Origin: Bacillota bacterium
GTDB lineage: Bacteria; Bacillota; Clostridia; UBA1381
Direction of reading: 5' to 3'
Assembly (NCBI GenBank): GCA_021205715.1
Contig: JAJPXA010000131.1
Coordinates: 1-14,105, forward strand
Length of the DNA stretch: 14,105 nt
Part shown: in pieces, positions 4,168 to 11,667 of the stretch
Position numbering within the stretch: position 1 is the first letter of the stretch
How the letters are laid out: each line of letters opens with the position of its first letter
Notes under the pieces: generated by a model
The model's input: the letters and a program-made list of their open reading frames with translations, nothing else
What the model was told of the DNA's origin: nothing
Databases searched by the model: none
Made by a program: the position numbers and the translations under genes

Positions 4168-6489
4168 ATGAGGATAAATTTAGCGGTTTTGGCTGTTTTA
4201 TATGTCGCGGGCGTTGCGCTCGCTTTTAAATTCAGCGCGGCGTTTGCCGTCTTTTTCGCGTTTTTGTACATTATTATTGTCTTGATTTCGGCTTTCGCGC
4301 GCAAAAACATTGACAGCGTGCCGAAGGCTTTGTATATTTGCGCGTTCTGCGCCGGAATTGTGCTTACGCAGCATTACGCAAGCTCCGAGCTTAAAACGCT
4401 TAATTTGTACACGGACAAATATGTCACAATTCACGGCAGAATTTGCGAGCTTCCCGACGGCGCGGACAGTGAAACTATGCGCTATGTGGTTGACGTGCGC
4501 TCCGTCGAATGCGACGGCGAGATTTGCGAAACGGAAGAAAAGCTTTTGTTGTCCTCCGACGAGAAATATAATTACGGCGACACGATAACCGCCGAGGGGT
4601 TTATTCAGGAGCTTCCCGAAAAAATGAATTCCTCCGGCTTTGACGCTCGGCTGTATTATAAATCAAAGGGTATTTTCTTTAAGTGCTACGCGATGAAAAT
4701 AGGCTTGTCCGAGGAAAAAATCACGGATTATTCCTTATATTCCCTGACGCTTTCCGTCAAGGACAGTATATCCAAGCTTATCGATAAATATACAAATAAT
4801 GACAACGCCGCAATTCTCAAGGCGATTTTGACGGGCGATAAAAGCTATATTTCGGATGAGTTCGACACGGTTTTGCGCCGCTCCGGAACAAAGCGGTTTT
4901 TCTATCCCGCGTATCTTCATATATATCTTATAGTGCTTTTTATCGGATTGTTTTCGAGCGTGCTTAAGAAAAAGCACCGCGATTGGGCGGTTATAATTCT
5001 GCTTGTTTTATACGCGGTATGCGAAAGCTCGCATCCGGTGTTTATAAAGGGCTGTTTGCTCACGGCATTTATCACGTTTTTCCGCGGCAGGGAGGGATAT
5101 GTTTACTTTTTGGATATGCTTGCCGTCACGGTCGTCGCGGTAACTGTCGCAAATCCGCTGCTGCTTTACGACGCGGGATTTGTCATAAGCGTGGGCGCGT
5201 CCCTTCTTATAAGCGAGTTTTACGAGCCGGTTTCACGTTACTTTAAGGGCATAAAAAGCGATTGGGCGCGCCGCACCGTTGTAACGGGCGTAATATGCAC
5301 GATAGGGCTTCTTCCTCTTTTTGCGTATTATTTTAACGGAGTAAGCATATACACGATTGTTACGGCGGTGATTTTTATTCCTATGACGCTCGCGGTTATA
5401 GTTGTTTCACCGCTGCTTTTTGCGATGCTCTCGATTTTCGGCGCCGCGCCCGTTGTCGCGCAAATAATGAGCTGCATTTTATGGCTGTATATAAAGCTGC
5501 CGTATTTAATAGCGGCACTGCCGTGCGCGTACATTATACTGCCGTCGCCGAGTCTTACGATTACCGCAGCGTATTTCGCGCTGATTTTCGCGTACAGATT
5601 CGGATTGAAAAAGGAAAATATTACCGCGTATGCGTTTGTTACAATATCGGTAACTCTCTTCGCGCTTACCGCCGCGGGCGCGGCGGCGAAGATAAATACT
5701 ATGGAAATAAATTTTGTGAATGTCGGTCAGGGCGACGGCGCGTTTATAAAAATGCCGTTCAAAAACGAAACGGTTTTGATTGACGGCGGCGGAGGCTCGG
5801 AGTATAATAAGGATTATAATCCGGGGGAGTCGATATATTTGCCGTATCTCGAAAGCGAGGGTGTTTCAAATGTCCCCTGCGCGATAATAAGTCATTGCCA
5901 TAAGGACCATATTCAGGGAATTATCGCCGCGGCGGAGAATTTAAATGTAGAGCATATTTATCTGCCCGCTTCAACGGACGAGGACAACGAGTACCTCGCC
6001 GAGCTTAAAGAGGTCGCCGAAAAACGCGGATGCACTCTGCATTACGTCAGCGAGGACACAAGGCTGACCTTTGACTCGGGGCTTACAATCGACATACTCG
6101 CGCCGAGCGGCACCGCGCTTTTGAGCGATGACGAAAACGACCAATCGCTTCTTGTAAAGGTGACCAACGGCGAGAATGACTGTATGTTCACGGGTGATAT
6201 GACAACGCTCTCCGAGTATAACTTTTTAAAAAGCGGAAGAGTGGACGAGGCGGAAATATTAAAGGTCGCGCATCACGGGTCGGCGTATTCAAGCCGAGAG
6301 GAATTTATCGAGGCGGTAAATCCCGAATACTCGGTGATAAGCGTCGGCGCCGATAACGCTTACGGGCATCCCGCCCGTCAAACGCTGGAACGTTTGGCGG
6401 ACAGCACAATTCTAAGAACCGACGAAAACGGGGATATAAAAATAACGGCGGATAAATCGGAAATAAAATCGGTGTATACATATAAGTAG
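4168..6489 (+). CDS. comEC: ComEC/Rec2-family DNA uptake channel, divergent
   Basis: 773 residues, normal length for ComEC, the membrane channel that carries single-stranded DNA into competent cells. Order: N-terminal membrane helices (about 4-68), an OB-fold-like extracellular domain (about 75-180), the polytopic competence domain (about 213-505) and a C-terminal metallo-beta-lactamase domain (about 512-773). Motifs include ILKAILTGDKSYIS (216-229), NPLLLYDAGFVISVGA (329-344), HCHKDH (576-581), TGDM (675-678), AHHGS (701-705) and GHP (733-735), so the nuclease-type metal site looks complete. Oddly, the hallmark before the conserved His251, usually a version of AISGLH, reads YPAYLH, and the SPSVVRA-like segment reads SHPVFIKG. 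AAGGAG lies 6-7 bases before ATG 4168. No comEA or comF is here, so competence is not proven. Confidence 0.93.
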   Translation: MRINLAVLAVLYVAGVALAFKFSAAFAVFFAFLYIIIVLISAFARKNIDSVPKALYICAFCAGIVLTQHYASSELKTLNLYTDKYVTIHGRICELPDGADSETMRYVVDVRSVECDGEICETEEKLLLSSDEKYNYGDTITAEGFIQELPEKMNSSGFDARLYYKSKGIFFKCYAMKIGLSEEKITDYSLYSLTLSVKDSISKLIDKYTNNDNAAILKAILTGDKSYISDEFDTVLRRSGTKRFFYPAYLHIYLIVLFIGLFSSVLKKKHRDWAVIILLVLYAVCESSHPVFIKGCLLTAFITFFRGREGYVYFLDMLAVTVVAVTVANPLLLYDAGFVISVGASLLISEFYEPVSRYFKGIKSDWARRTVVTGVICTIGLLPLFAYYFNGVSIYTIVTAVIFIPMTLAVIVVSPLLFAMLSIFGAAPVVAQIMSCILWLYIKLPYLIAALPCAYIILPSPSLTITAAYFALIFAYRFGLKKENITAYAFVTISVTLFALTAAGAAAKINTMEINFVNVGQGDGAFIKMPFKNETVLIDGGGGSEYNKDYNPGESIYLPYLESEGVSNVPCAIISHCHKDHIQGIIAAAENLNVEHIYLPASTDEDNEYLAELKEVAEKRGCTLHYVSEDTRLTFDSGLTIDILAPSGTALLSDDENDQSLLVKVTNGENDCMFTGDMTTLSEYNFLKSGRVDEAEILKVAHHGSAYSSREEFIEAVNPEYSVISVGADNAYGHPARQTLERLADSTILRTDENGDIKITADKSEIKSVYTYK

Positions 6490-6515
6490 AAAAAGCGGCT
6501 AAAAGGAGAATCAAA

Positions 6516-7553
6516 TTGGCAAAGGACAATTCGCTCACGGAGTTAAAAAAGCAAATAAAGGAAAACAGCTTAAAGCCGATATATTTATTCTACGGCGAGG
6601 AGGAATATCTCAAGGAGCTGTATATAAAGCAAATAACGGAGCTTATTCCCGACGGCGGTATGCCGGAGTTTAATCATCTGTTCTTTAACGGAATGCGTCC
6701 GTTTTCGGAGTACGACGACGCTTGGGAAAGCTTTCCGATGATGGCGGAAAGGCGGCTTATTGTCATAAAGGACAGCGAGATTGTAAAGCAGTCGCGCGGC
6801 GCGGGCGTGTCAACAGAGGACAAAAAGGCGTTTTGGGGCGAAAAGCTCAAGCGCGTCGCCGACGATACGGTGGTTATTTTCGACGAGTCCTCCGCCGACC
6901 GCAGAAGCTCGTTGTTTAAGGCTATAGCAAAATGCGGACTCGCGGTGGAATTTGACTATCTGAAGGATGCCGAGCTTGTGACATACGCTATGCGGCAATG
7001 CTCGAACAGAGGCAAAAAAATAAAAAAGGATGCCGCGCAGTATTTGGTGTCAAGAGTCGATCCCGGGCTTGGGAATCTGAATAACGAGCTTGAAAAGCTC
7101 TTTGATTTTTGCGGCGACGAAATATACGCGAGCGATATAGAAAGAGTGGTTTCAAAATCGCTGAACGTCATAACATTCGACCTTACGAACGCGATTATGT
7201 CGAACAACGCCAAAAAAGCGGTGTCGGTGTTAAACGATATAAAATCGAACACAAAAAACAGCTCTTTTTCGATTTTGTATTTGCTTCTCGCCTCATTTGA
7301 AAAAATACTGCACGCGAAGCTTCTTGCGGGCAGACCGCAGGCGGAAATTGCCGCCGAGCTTTCCGCGTCACCGTATATCGCGAGAAAATATATCGAAAGC
7401 GCGAGGCATTTCAGTGTTGAAAATCTGACGAATATGGTAACGCGCATCGCCGAGATTGACCTTGAGATTAAAGAGGGAAAAATCGACGATTGGACGGCGC
7501 TTTATACCTATGTGACGGAGTGCCTGTATTATATGTCGGAAAAGAAGATATAA
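6516..7553 (+). CDS. holA: DNA polymerase III delta subunit
   Basis: 345 residues, normal for Bacillota HolA, the clamp-loader subunit that opens the beta ring. The N-terminal AAA+-like domain starts KPIYLFYGEEEYLKELYIKQI (residues about 20-40), which replaces an ATP-binding P-loop as is usual for delta. The C-terminal collar domain carries the family phrases FDLTNAI and, near the end, EIDLEIKEGKIDDW. The start is TTG 6516, with AAGGAG 7 bases upstream; no better ATG is in frame. It begins 26 bases after comEC; comEC-holA is a common gene order in Bacillota, which supports both calls. Confidence 0.95.
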   Translation: MAKDNSLTELKKQIKENSLKPIYLFYGEEEYLKELYIKQITELIPDGGMPEFNHLFFNGMRPFSEYDDAWESFPMMAERRLIVIKDSEIVKQSRGAGVSTEDKKAFWGEKLKRVADDTVVIFDESSADRRSSLFKAIAKCGLAVEFDYLKDAELVTYAMRQCSNRGKKIKKDAAQYLVSRVDPGLGNLNNELEKLFDFCGDEIYASDIERVVSKSLNVITFDLTNAIMSNNAKKAVSVLNDIKSNTKNSSFSILYLLLASFEKILHAKLLAGRPQAEIAAELSASPYIARKYIESARHFSVENLTNMVTRIAEIDLEIKEGKIDDWTALYTYVTECLYYMSEKKI

Positions 7554-7570
7554 GCGAGGGAGGTTTTGAT

Positions 7571-8317
7571 ATGACGCGGGACGAGCTGCGAAAATTGTTG
7601 ACGGATGTTTCCGAGGGGAACATAGACGTCGGCGACGCGGTGCTTAAACTGAAATCCGCGCCGTTTAAGGATTTGGGCTATGCGAAGCCCGATTGCCACC
7701 GCGGAGTAAGGCAAGGCGCGGCGGAGGTCATTTACGGCGAGGGGAAAACGGCGGAGCAGATTATAGGAATATCAAAATCGTTAGCGGACGAACAAAGGAT
7801 TTTGATAACGCGGCTTGACTCGGCGAAAGCCGAGGAGATACGAAAATCTCTGCCGCTTGAATATTATGAAAACGGCAGGATTGGCGTAATCGGCGGGATG
7901 AGCGAGGATAAAGCGGGCAAAATAATAATCGCCGCCGGCGGAACGAGCGACATACCCGTCGCGGAGGAGGCGGCGCTTACGGCTGAATTTTACGGGAACA
8001 ACGTGCTTCGTTTGTATGACGTCGGCGTTTCGGGCATACACCGCCTGCTTGCCTACAGTGAGGATATTATGAGCGCGAACGTTATCGCGGCGGTCGCGGG
8101 AATGGAGGGCGCTTTGGCGAGCGTCATAGGCGGCCTTGCAGATTGCCCCGTTATCGCGGTTCCGACGAGCGTCGGATACGGCGCGTCGTTCGGCGGCGTT
8201 GCCGCGCTTTTGGCTATGCTTAATTCCTGCGCGAGCGGGGTAAGCGTGGTAAATATAGACAACGGCTTCGGCGCGGGTTATCTTGCGAGTATGATTAACC
8301 GCGCCGCCGAAAAATAA
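7571..8317 (+). CDS. larB: Nickel-pincer cofactor synthesis carboxylase/hydrolase LarB
   Basis: 248 residues, full length. LarB carboxylates the pyridinium ring of nicotinic acid adenine dinucleotide and hydrolyses the product, the first step toward the nickel-pincer nucleotide used by lactate racemase-type enzymes. The C-terminal half is PurE-like. Visible motifs are EVIYGEGKTAEQ (52-63), AGGTSDIPVAEEA (122-134), DVGVSGIHRLL (150-160), VAGMEGALASVIGGL (175-189) and PTSVGYGASFGG (198-209). Cys220 in NSCASGVSVVNIDNGFGAGY aligns, from memory, with the reactive cysteine (Cys221) of the Lactiplantibacillus enzyme. ATG 7571 is chosen over a longer in-frame start at 7490 because GGGAGG sits 7 bases upstream and the longer form overlaps holA. 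Gap to holA 17 bases. Confidence 0.94.
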   Translation: MTRDELRKLLTDVSEGNIDVGDAVLKLKSAPFKDLGYAKPDCHRGVRQGAAEVIYGEGKTAEQIIGISKSLADEQRILITRLDSAKAEEIRKSLPLEYYENGRIGVIGGMSEDKAGKIIIAAGGTSDIPVAEEAALTAEFYGNNVLRLYDVGVSGIHRLLAYSEDIMSANVIAAVAGMEGALASVIGGLADCPVIAVPTSVGYGASFGGVAALLAMLNSCASGVSVVNIDNGFGAGYLASMINRAAEK

Positions 8318-8328
8318 GGAGCGGCAAA

Positions 8329-9144
8329 ATGGACTTGAGTGAAAAATATAAAAAGCTGACGGAATATCTGCGCGGCTTCGGCATGGCGGCGGTCGCATTT
8401 TCGGGCGGCGTCGATTCGACGTTTTTATTGGCGGCGGCAAAGGACGCGTTAGGCGGCGGCGCGGCGGCGGTGACGGTAAATTCGCGGGTGTTTCCCGCGC
8501 GCGAGCTTGCGGATGCAAAGGAATTTTGCGGCAAAAACGGCATACGGCAAATCATATGCGATTTTGACGCGCTCGGAGTCGGCGGCTTTTCGGAAAATCC
8601 CGTAAACCGCTGTTATTTATGCAAAAAGGCTATGTTTGCCGAAATAAAAAAAGCCGCCGCCGAAAACGGCATTGACATTATAGCGGAGGGGTCAAACCTT
8701 GACGACGAGGGCGATTACCGCCCGGGGCTTCTCGCGGTAAAGGAGTCGGGCATAAAAAGTCCCCTGCGCGAGGTCGGATTTACAAAACGGGAAATAAGAG
8801 AAATGTCAAAGCGCTTGGGGCTTTCGGCGTGGGATAAACCGTCGCGCGCCTGCCTCGCGTCGCGTTTCGCTTACGGAGATAGTATCACAGCCGAGGGATT
8901 GGCGCGTGTGGAAAAAGCCGAAATGTATTTAAGCGGCGTGGGCTTTGCTCAATTGCGGGTAAGGGTTCACGGCAGCATTGCGCGGATTGAAGTCGAGCCG
9001 CGCGATTTTGCCGCGCTGATTGACGCGCGCGGGAGCGTATGCGATTATTTAAAAAGCCTCGGCTTTTCATATGTGACAATGGATTTAACGGGATTTCGCA
9101 CGGGCAGTATGAACGAGGCGGTACCGCCGTCCGACCGCGGGTAA
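8329..9144 (+). CDS. larE: ATP-dependent sulfur insertase LarE, predicted Fe-S type
   Basis: 271 residues. LarE adenylates the carboxylates of the LarB product and converts them to thiocarboxylates that later hold nickel. The PP-loop SGGVDS is at 25-30 in the N-terminal nucleotide-binding domain, and ACLASRF at 174-180 begins the C-terminal domain. Cys175 matches the sulfur-donor cysteine of the sacrificial Lactiplantibacillus enzyme, but this protein also has Cys95 and Cys98 (NRCYLCKK). Three such cysteines mark the LarE type that binds a [4Fe-4S] cluster and can act repeatedly. It starts 11 bases after larB, with AAGGAG overlapping the larB stop. larC and larA are absent from the window, so the protein served by the cofactor is unknown. 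Confidence 0.94.
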   Translation: MDLSEKYKKLTEYLRGFGMAAVAFSGGVDSTFLLAAAKDALGGGAAAVTVNSRVFPARELADAKEFCGKNGIRQIICDFDALGVGGFSENPVNRCYLCKKAMFAEIKKAAAENGIDIIAEGSNLDDEGDYRPGLLAVKESGIKSPLREVGFTKREIREMSKRLGLSAWDKPSRACLASRFAYGDSITAEGLARVEKAEMYLSGVGFAQLRVRVHGSIARIEVEPRDFAALIDARGSVCDYLKSLGFSYVTMDLTGFRTGSMNEAVPPSDRG

Positions 9145-9178
9145 GCGCGGCGAAATTTACCGATTGGGAGGAATACAT

Positions 9179-9658
9179 ATGTTTCGTAAAATGAGAAGAT
9201 TTAAACAGCAATTGTCCGATGATGAATGCGTTCGAATATTGAAAAACGGAAAAACCGCGGTTTTGGCGCTGTACGGCGATAACGGCTATCCGTACGCCGT
9301 GCCCGTAAACTACGCTTACGCGGACGGGAAAATATATTTCCACGGCGCGGGGGAGGGGCATAAGTATGACGCGCTCAAAAGCCGCTCCGAAATTTCCTTG
9401 TGCGTTATTGAAAGAGATGACGTCGACTCCGAAAAGCTCACGACGCTTTACAAAAGCGTGATTGTTTTCGGGCGCGCGAAAATCTTGGAAAACGATGAGG
9501 AGATTTTTCGCTCCGCCGAGGTGTTCGGTTTAAAATACAACAGCGACAAAGCGGCGGTGGACAAAGAAATCGAGCGCCTGAAAAGCGCTCTGTGCTGCGT
9601 CGAGGTTACAATCGAGCATATGACCGGCAAACAGGGCAAGGAGCTTGTCGGCGCGTAA
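9179..9658 (+). CDS. Pyridoxamine 5'-phosphate oxidase-like flavin-binding protein
   Basis: 159 residues with the FMN-binding split-barrel fold, in the NimA-like group. Motifs include GKTAVLALYGDNGYPYAVPVNYAY (about 24-47) and IYFHGAGEGHKYDAL (52-66), in which His and Lys usually contact FMN phosphate; a later strand YKSVIVFGRAKI (91-102) fits the barrel. The start is ATG 9179 with GGGAGG 7 bases upstream; a TTG at 9164 is less likely. It is the last gene of the comEC-lar operon, 34 bases after larE. Members reduce or bind diverse compounds; the substrate here is unknown and a link to the lar pathway is only suggested by position. Confidence 0.88.
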   Translation: MFRKMRRFKQQLSDDECVRILKNGKTAVLALYGDNGYPYAVPVNYAYADGKIYFHGAGEGHKYDALKSRSEISLCVIERDDVDSEKLTTLYKSVIVFGRAKILENDEEIFRSAEVFGLKYNSDKAAVDKEIERLKSALCCVEVTIEHMTGKQGKELVGA

Positions 9659-9670
9659 AAATTGCCGCGG

Positions 9671-9704
9671 CAATAAAAAAAGGGTTAAATCCCTTTTTTT
9701 ATTG
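9671..9704. terminator. Bidirectional intrinsic terminator between convergent operons
   Basis: Perfect inverted repeat CAATAAAAAAAGGG / CCCTTTTTTTATTG, 14-bp stem with a TTAAAT loop. It ends the comEC-lar operon on the plus strand and the rho-to-glucosidase run on the minus strand. A small palindrome (TTGCCGCGGCAA, 9662-9673) abuts it. Confidence 0.93.
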
Positions 9705-9740
9705 CAAAAATTCGATTTGCTCTTTAAATTATTCGTATCG

Positions 9741-11099
9741 TTAAATATTTTCACCGTTGGTTTCAATTACGGTTTTGTACCAGCGCCCGGAGTCCTTTAT
9801 TACGCGCTCCTGCGTTTGGTAATCGACGTACACCAAGCCGAATCTGTCCGAGTATCCTTGACACCATTCAAAATTGTCCATAATCGACCAATGGAAATAT
9901 CCGCGAACGTCCGCGCCGTCCGCTATCGCCTTGCTAAGCTCGCGCAAATGCCGCCTTGTGTAGTCGATTCTCTGCGGGTCGTGAACCCCGCCGTCAAGCG
10001 ACACCCAATCGTGCGATGACATACCGTTTTCGGTGATGTAAATCGGCTTTTTGTAGCGCTCGTACAAGAACCTCGGACCCCACCGCATACATTGCGGCGT
10101 AACGTGCCAGCCGATTGCGGTTTTTCCGCCGCCCGCGGGTCTTGTGACATATTCGCTTTTTCCGTTTTCGCCCGCTCTTACGAACGCGCCGTTGTATATG
10201 TTCTGACAGTAAAAGTCTATCGGCTCGCTTATCAGCTTCATATCCTCGGCGGTTATATCGGGAAGAAAGCCCTCGTATTTTTTCAAGCCGTCCTCGGGAT
10301 ATTTGCCGAGCATTATCGGGTCGCTCCACCAGCTTATTCCGTCCGCGCAGTTCTCAAGGTCGGGGCAGGAGAACATCCGCTCTCTTGCCGCTTCGATATC
10401 CGCCGCGCTCTCCGTCGCGGGACAGCACATCTCGCCCGTCGGCGCGTAACCGATTAAAATCGGTCTTACCGCCGCCGCGCGCGCCGCGCGAACAGCCGTT
10501 CCGTGCGCCTTTAAAACGTTGTGCGTCATTTGCAGAACGTCCCTCGCGGGGTGCTTTAATCCTGGCGCGTGGATCCCCTTTTGGAATCCCAAGCCGATAA
10601 AGCACTGCGGCTCGTTAAAGGTTATAAACCGGCTCGAAAACTCACTGAAATTTTTCACCGCAAGCTCCGCATAGCGGGCGAACCAATCGGGCGAATCGGG
10701 GTTTAGCCAGCCGCCGCGCTTGTGAAGCTCATAGGGCAAATCCCAGTGATAGAACGTTATATACGGGTTGATGCCGTTCTCGCAAAGACAGCTTAACAGC
10801 CGTTTGTAAAAATCGACGCCTTTTTGATTTACCGCTCCCGCGCCGTCGGGGATAAGCCTTGACCAGCTTATCGAGAGCCGATAATTTTCAAGCCCTATCT
10901 CTTTCATTATTTTTATGTCCTCCGCGTAGCGGCGGTAGTGGTCGCAGGAAACTCTCGCGGTGTGACCCTCGAATATTTTGCCGTTTTCCGATTCGAAAAC
11001 GTCCCAAATATCCTTGCCTCTGCCGTCCGCGTTATACGCGCCCTCAATCTGATGCGCGGCAGCTGCCGCGCCCCATACAAATCCCTTGGGAAAACTCAT
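9741..11099 (-). CDS. Glycoside hydrolase family 1 beta-glucosidase
   Basis: 452 residues, normal GH1 length, with no signal peptide, so it is cytoplasmic. It removes terminal beta-linked glucose (or related sugars) by the retaining mechanism. Residues seen: HQIEG (16-20), YHWDLP (117-122), the acid/base Glu163 in FNEP, the nucleophile Glu357 in ITENG, and NFEW (409-412). Glu411 in the sugar-binding loop, where phospho-glucosidases have a Ser-Lys-Tyr phosphate site, argues for unphosphorylated substrates. The start is ATG 11099 with AGGAGG 7 bases upstream. The gap to queF is 44 bases with no terminator, so it may be the last gene of the rho run. No PTS or ABC sugar transporter is adjacent. 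Confidence 0.95.
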   Translation of the reverse strand: MSFPKGFVWGAAAAAHQIEGAYNADGRGKDIWDVFESENGKIFEGHTARVSCDHYRRYAEDIKIMKEIGLENYRLSISWSRLIPDGAGAVNQKGVDFYKRLLSCLCENGINPYITFYHWDLPYELHKRGGWLNPDSPDWFARYAELAVKNFSEFSSRFITFNEPQCFIGLGFQKGIHAPGLKHPARDVLQMTHNVLKAHGTAVRAARAAAVRPILIGYAPTGEMCCPATESAADIEAARERMFSCPDLENCADGISWWSDPIMLGKYPEDGLKKYEGFLPDITAEDMKLISEPIDFYCQNIYNGAFVRAGENGKSEYVTRPAGGGKTAIGWHVTPQCMRWGPRFLYERYKKPIYITENGMSSHDWVSLDGGVHDPQRIDYTRRHLRELSKAIADGADVRGYFHWSIMDNFEWCQGYSDRFGLVYVDYQTQERVIKDSGRWYKTVIETNGENI

Positions 11100-11143
11100 A
11101 TTGCGCCCTCCTTTTTAATGATTTTATGTCGGTTTACGCAGCC

Positions 11144-11611
11144 TTAAAGACTGTCGAAAAGCCGCTGCTCCGCTATATCCGCGTAGCGCGTACCCTCTCT
11201 GCCGTAATTTGCGAACGGGTAAATCGAAATTCCGCCGCGCGGCGTGAATATTCCCTTTACCTCAAGGTATTTCGGATTCATCAGCTTCACCAAATCCTTC
11301 ATTATTATGTTGATGCAGTCCTCGTGGAAATCGCCCTGATTTCTGAAACCGAAAAGATAGAGCTTTAATGATTTGCTCTCCACCATTTTCACGTCGGGTA
11401 TATAATTTATCGTTATCCTCGCGAAATCCGGCTGACCCGTTATCGGGCAAAGCGATGTAAATTCCGGACAGTCGAACGTCACCATATAGTCGTTGTCTTG
11501 ATGCTTGTTCACGAATGTTTCAAGCACCTCAGGACAATATGTGTCCTTGTAAACCGTTTTTTTATTCCCCAAAAGCGTAAGACCGCTTTTTTCTTCCTCG
11601 TTTCTGGGCAT
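11144..11611 (-). CDS. queF: NADPH-dependent 7-cyano-7-deazaguanine reductase QueF
   Basis: 155 residues, the short (unimodular) QueF type. It reduces the nitrile preQ0 to preQ1, the free base inserted into tRNA on the way to queuosine. The nucleophile Cys55 (SLCPITGQPD), acid Asp62, the NADPH/QueF motif ESKSLKLYLFGFRN (78-91) and Glu97 in FHED all sit at the numbers known for the Bacillus subtilis enzyme. ATG 11611 has GGAGGG about 7 bases upstream. It follows tyrA by 56 bases with a hairpin between. Other queuosine genes (queC, queD, queE, tgt) are not in the window and no preQ1 riboswitch is recognisable upstream. Confidence 0.96.
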   Translation of the reverse strand: MPRNEEEKSGLTLLGNKKTVYKDTYCPEVLETFVNKHQDNDYMVTFDCPEFTSLCPITGQPDFARITINYIPDVKMVESKSLKLYLFGFRNQGDFHEDCINIIMKDLVKLMNPKYLEVKGIFTPRGGISIYPFANYGREGTRYADIAEQRLFDSL

Positions 11612-11643
11612 AATCTGTCCCTCCGTTCTTGCTTATTCGGACT

Positions 11644-11661
11644 GCTTCGCAAAGGCGAAGC
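11644..11661 (-). other. Intercistronic hairpin between tyrA and queF
   Basis: GCTTCGC/GCGAAGC, a 7-bp stem with a 4-base loop, just after the tyrA stop. There is no T-run on either strand, so full termination is unlikely. It may block 3' exonucleases or tune queF expression. Confidence 0.6.
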
Positions 11662-11667
11662 GCCCGA

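Noticed and set aside
7781..8518. 245-codon minus-strand open frame across larB and larE
   Set aside because: It is antisense to two well-conserved genes, rich in Arg and Pro as expected of a reverse-frame shadow in this codon usage, and resembles no family.
10859..11368. 169-codon plus-strand frame across the glucosidase and queF
   Set aside because: Antisense to two genes with intact active sites; no ribosome binding site and no recognisable domain.
11612..11667. preQ1 riboswitch before queF
   Set aside because: The gap is short, and the only structure is a simple 7-bp hairpin without the pseudoknot partner sequences of the known preQ1 classes.
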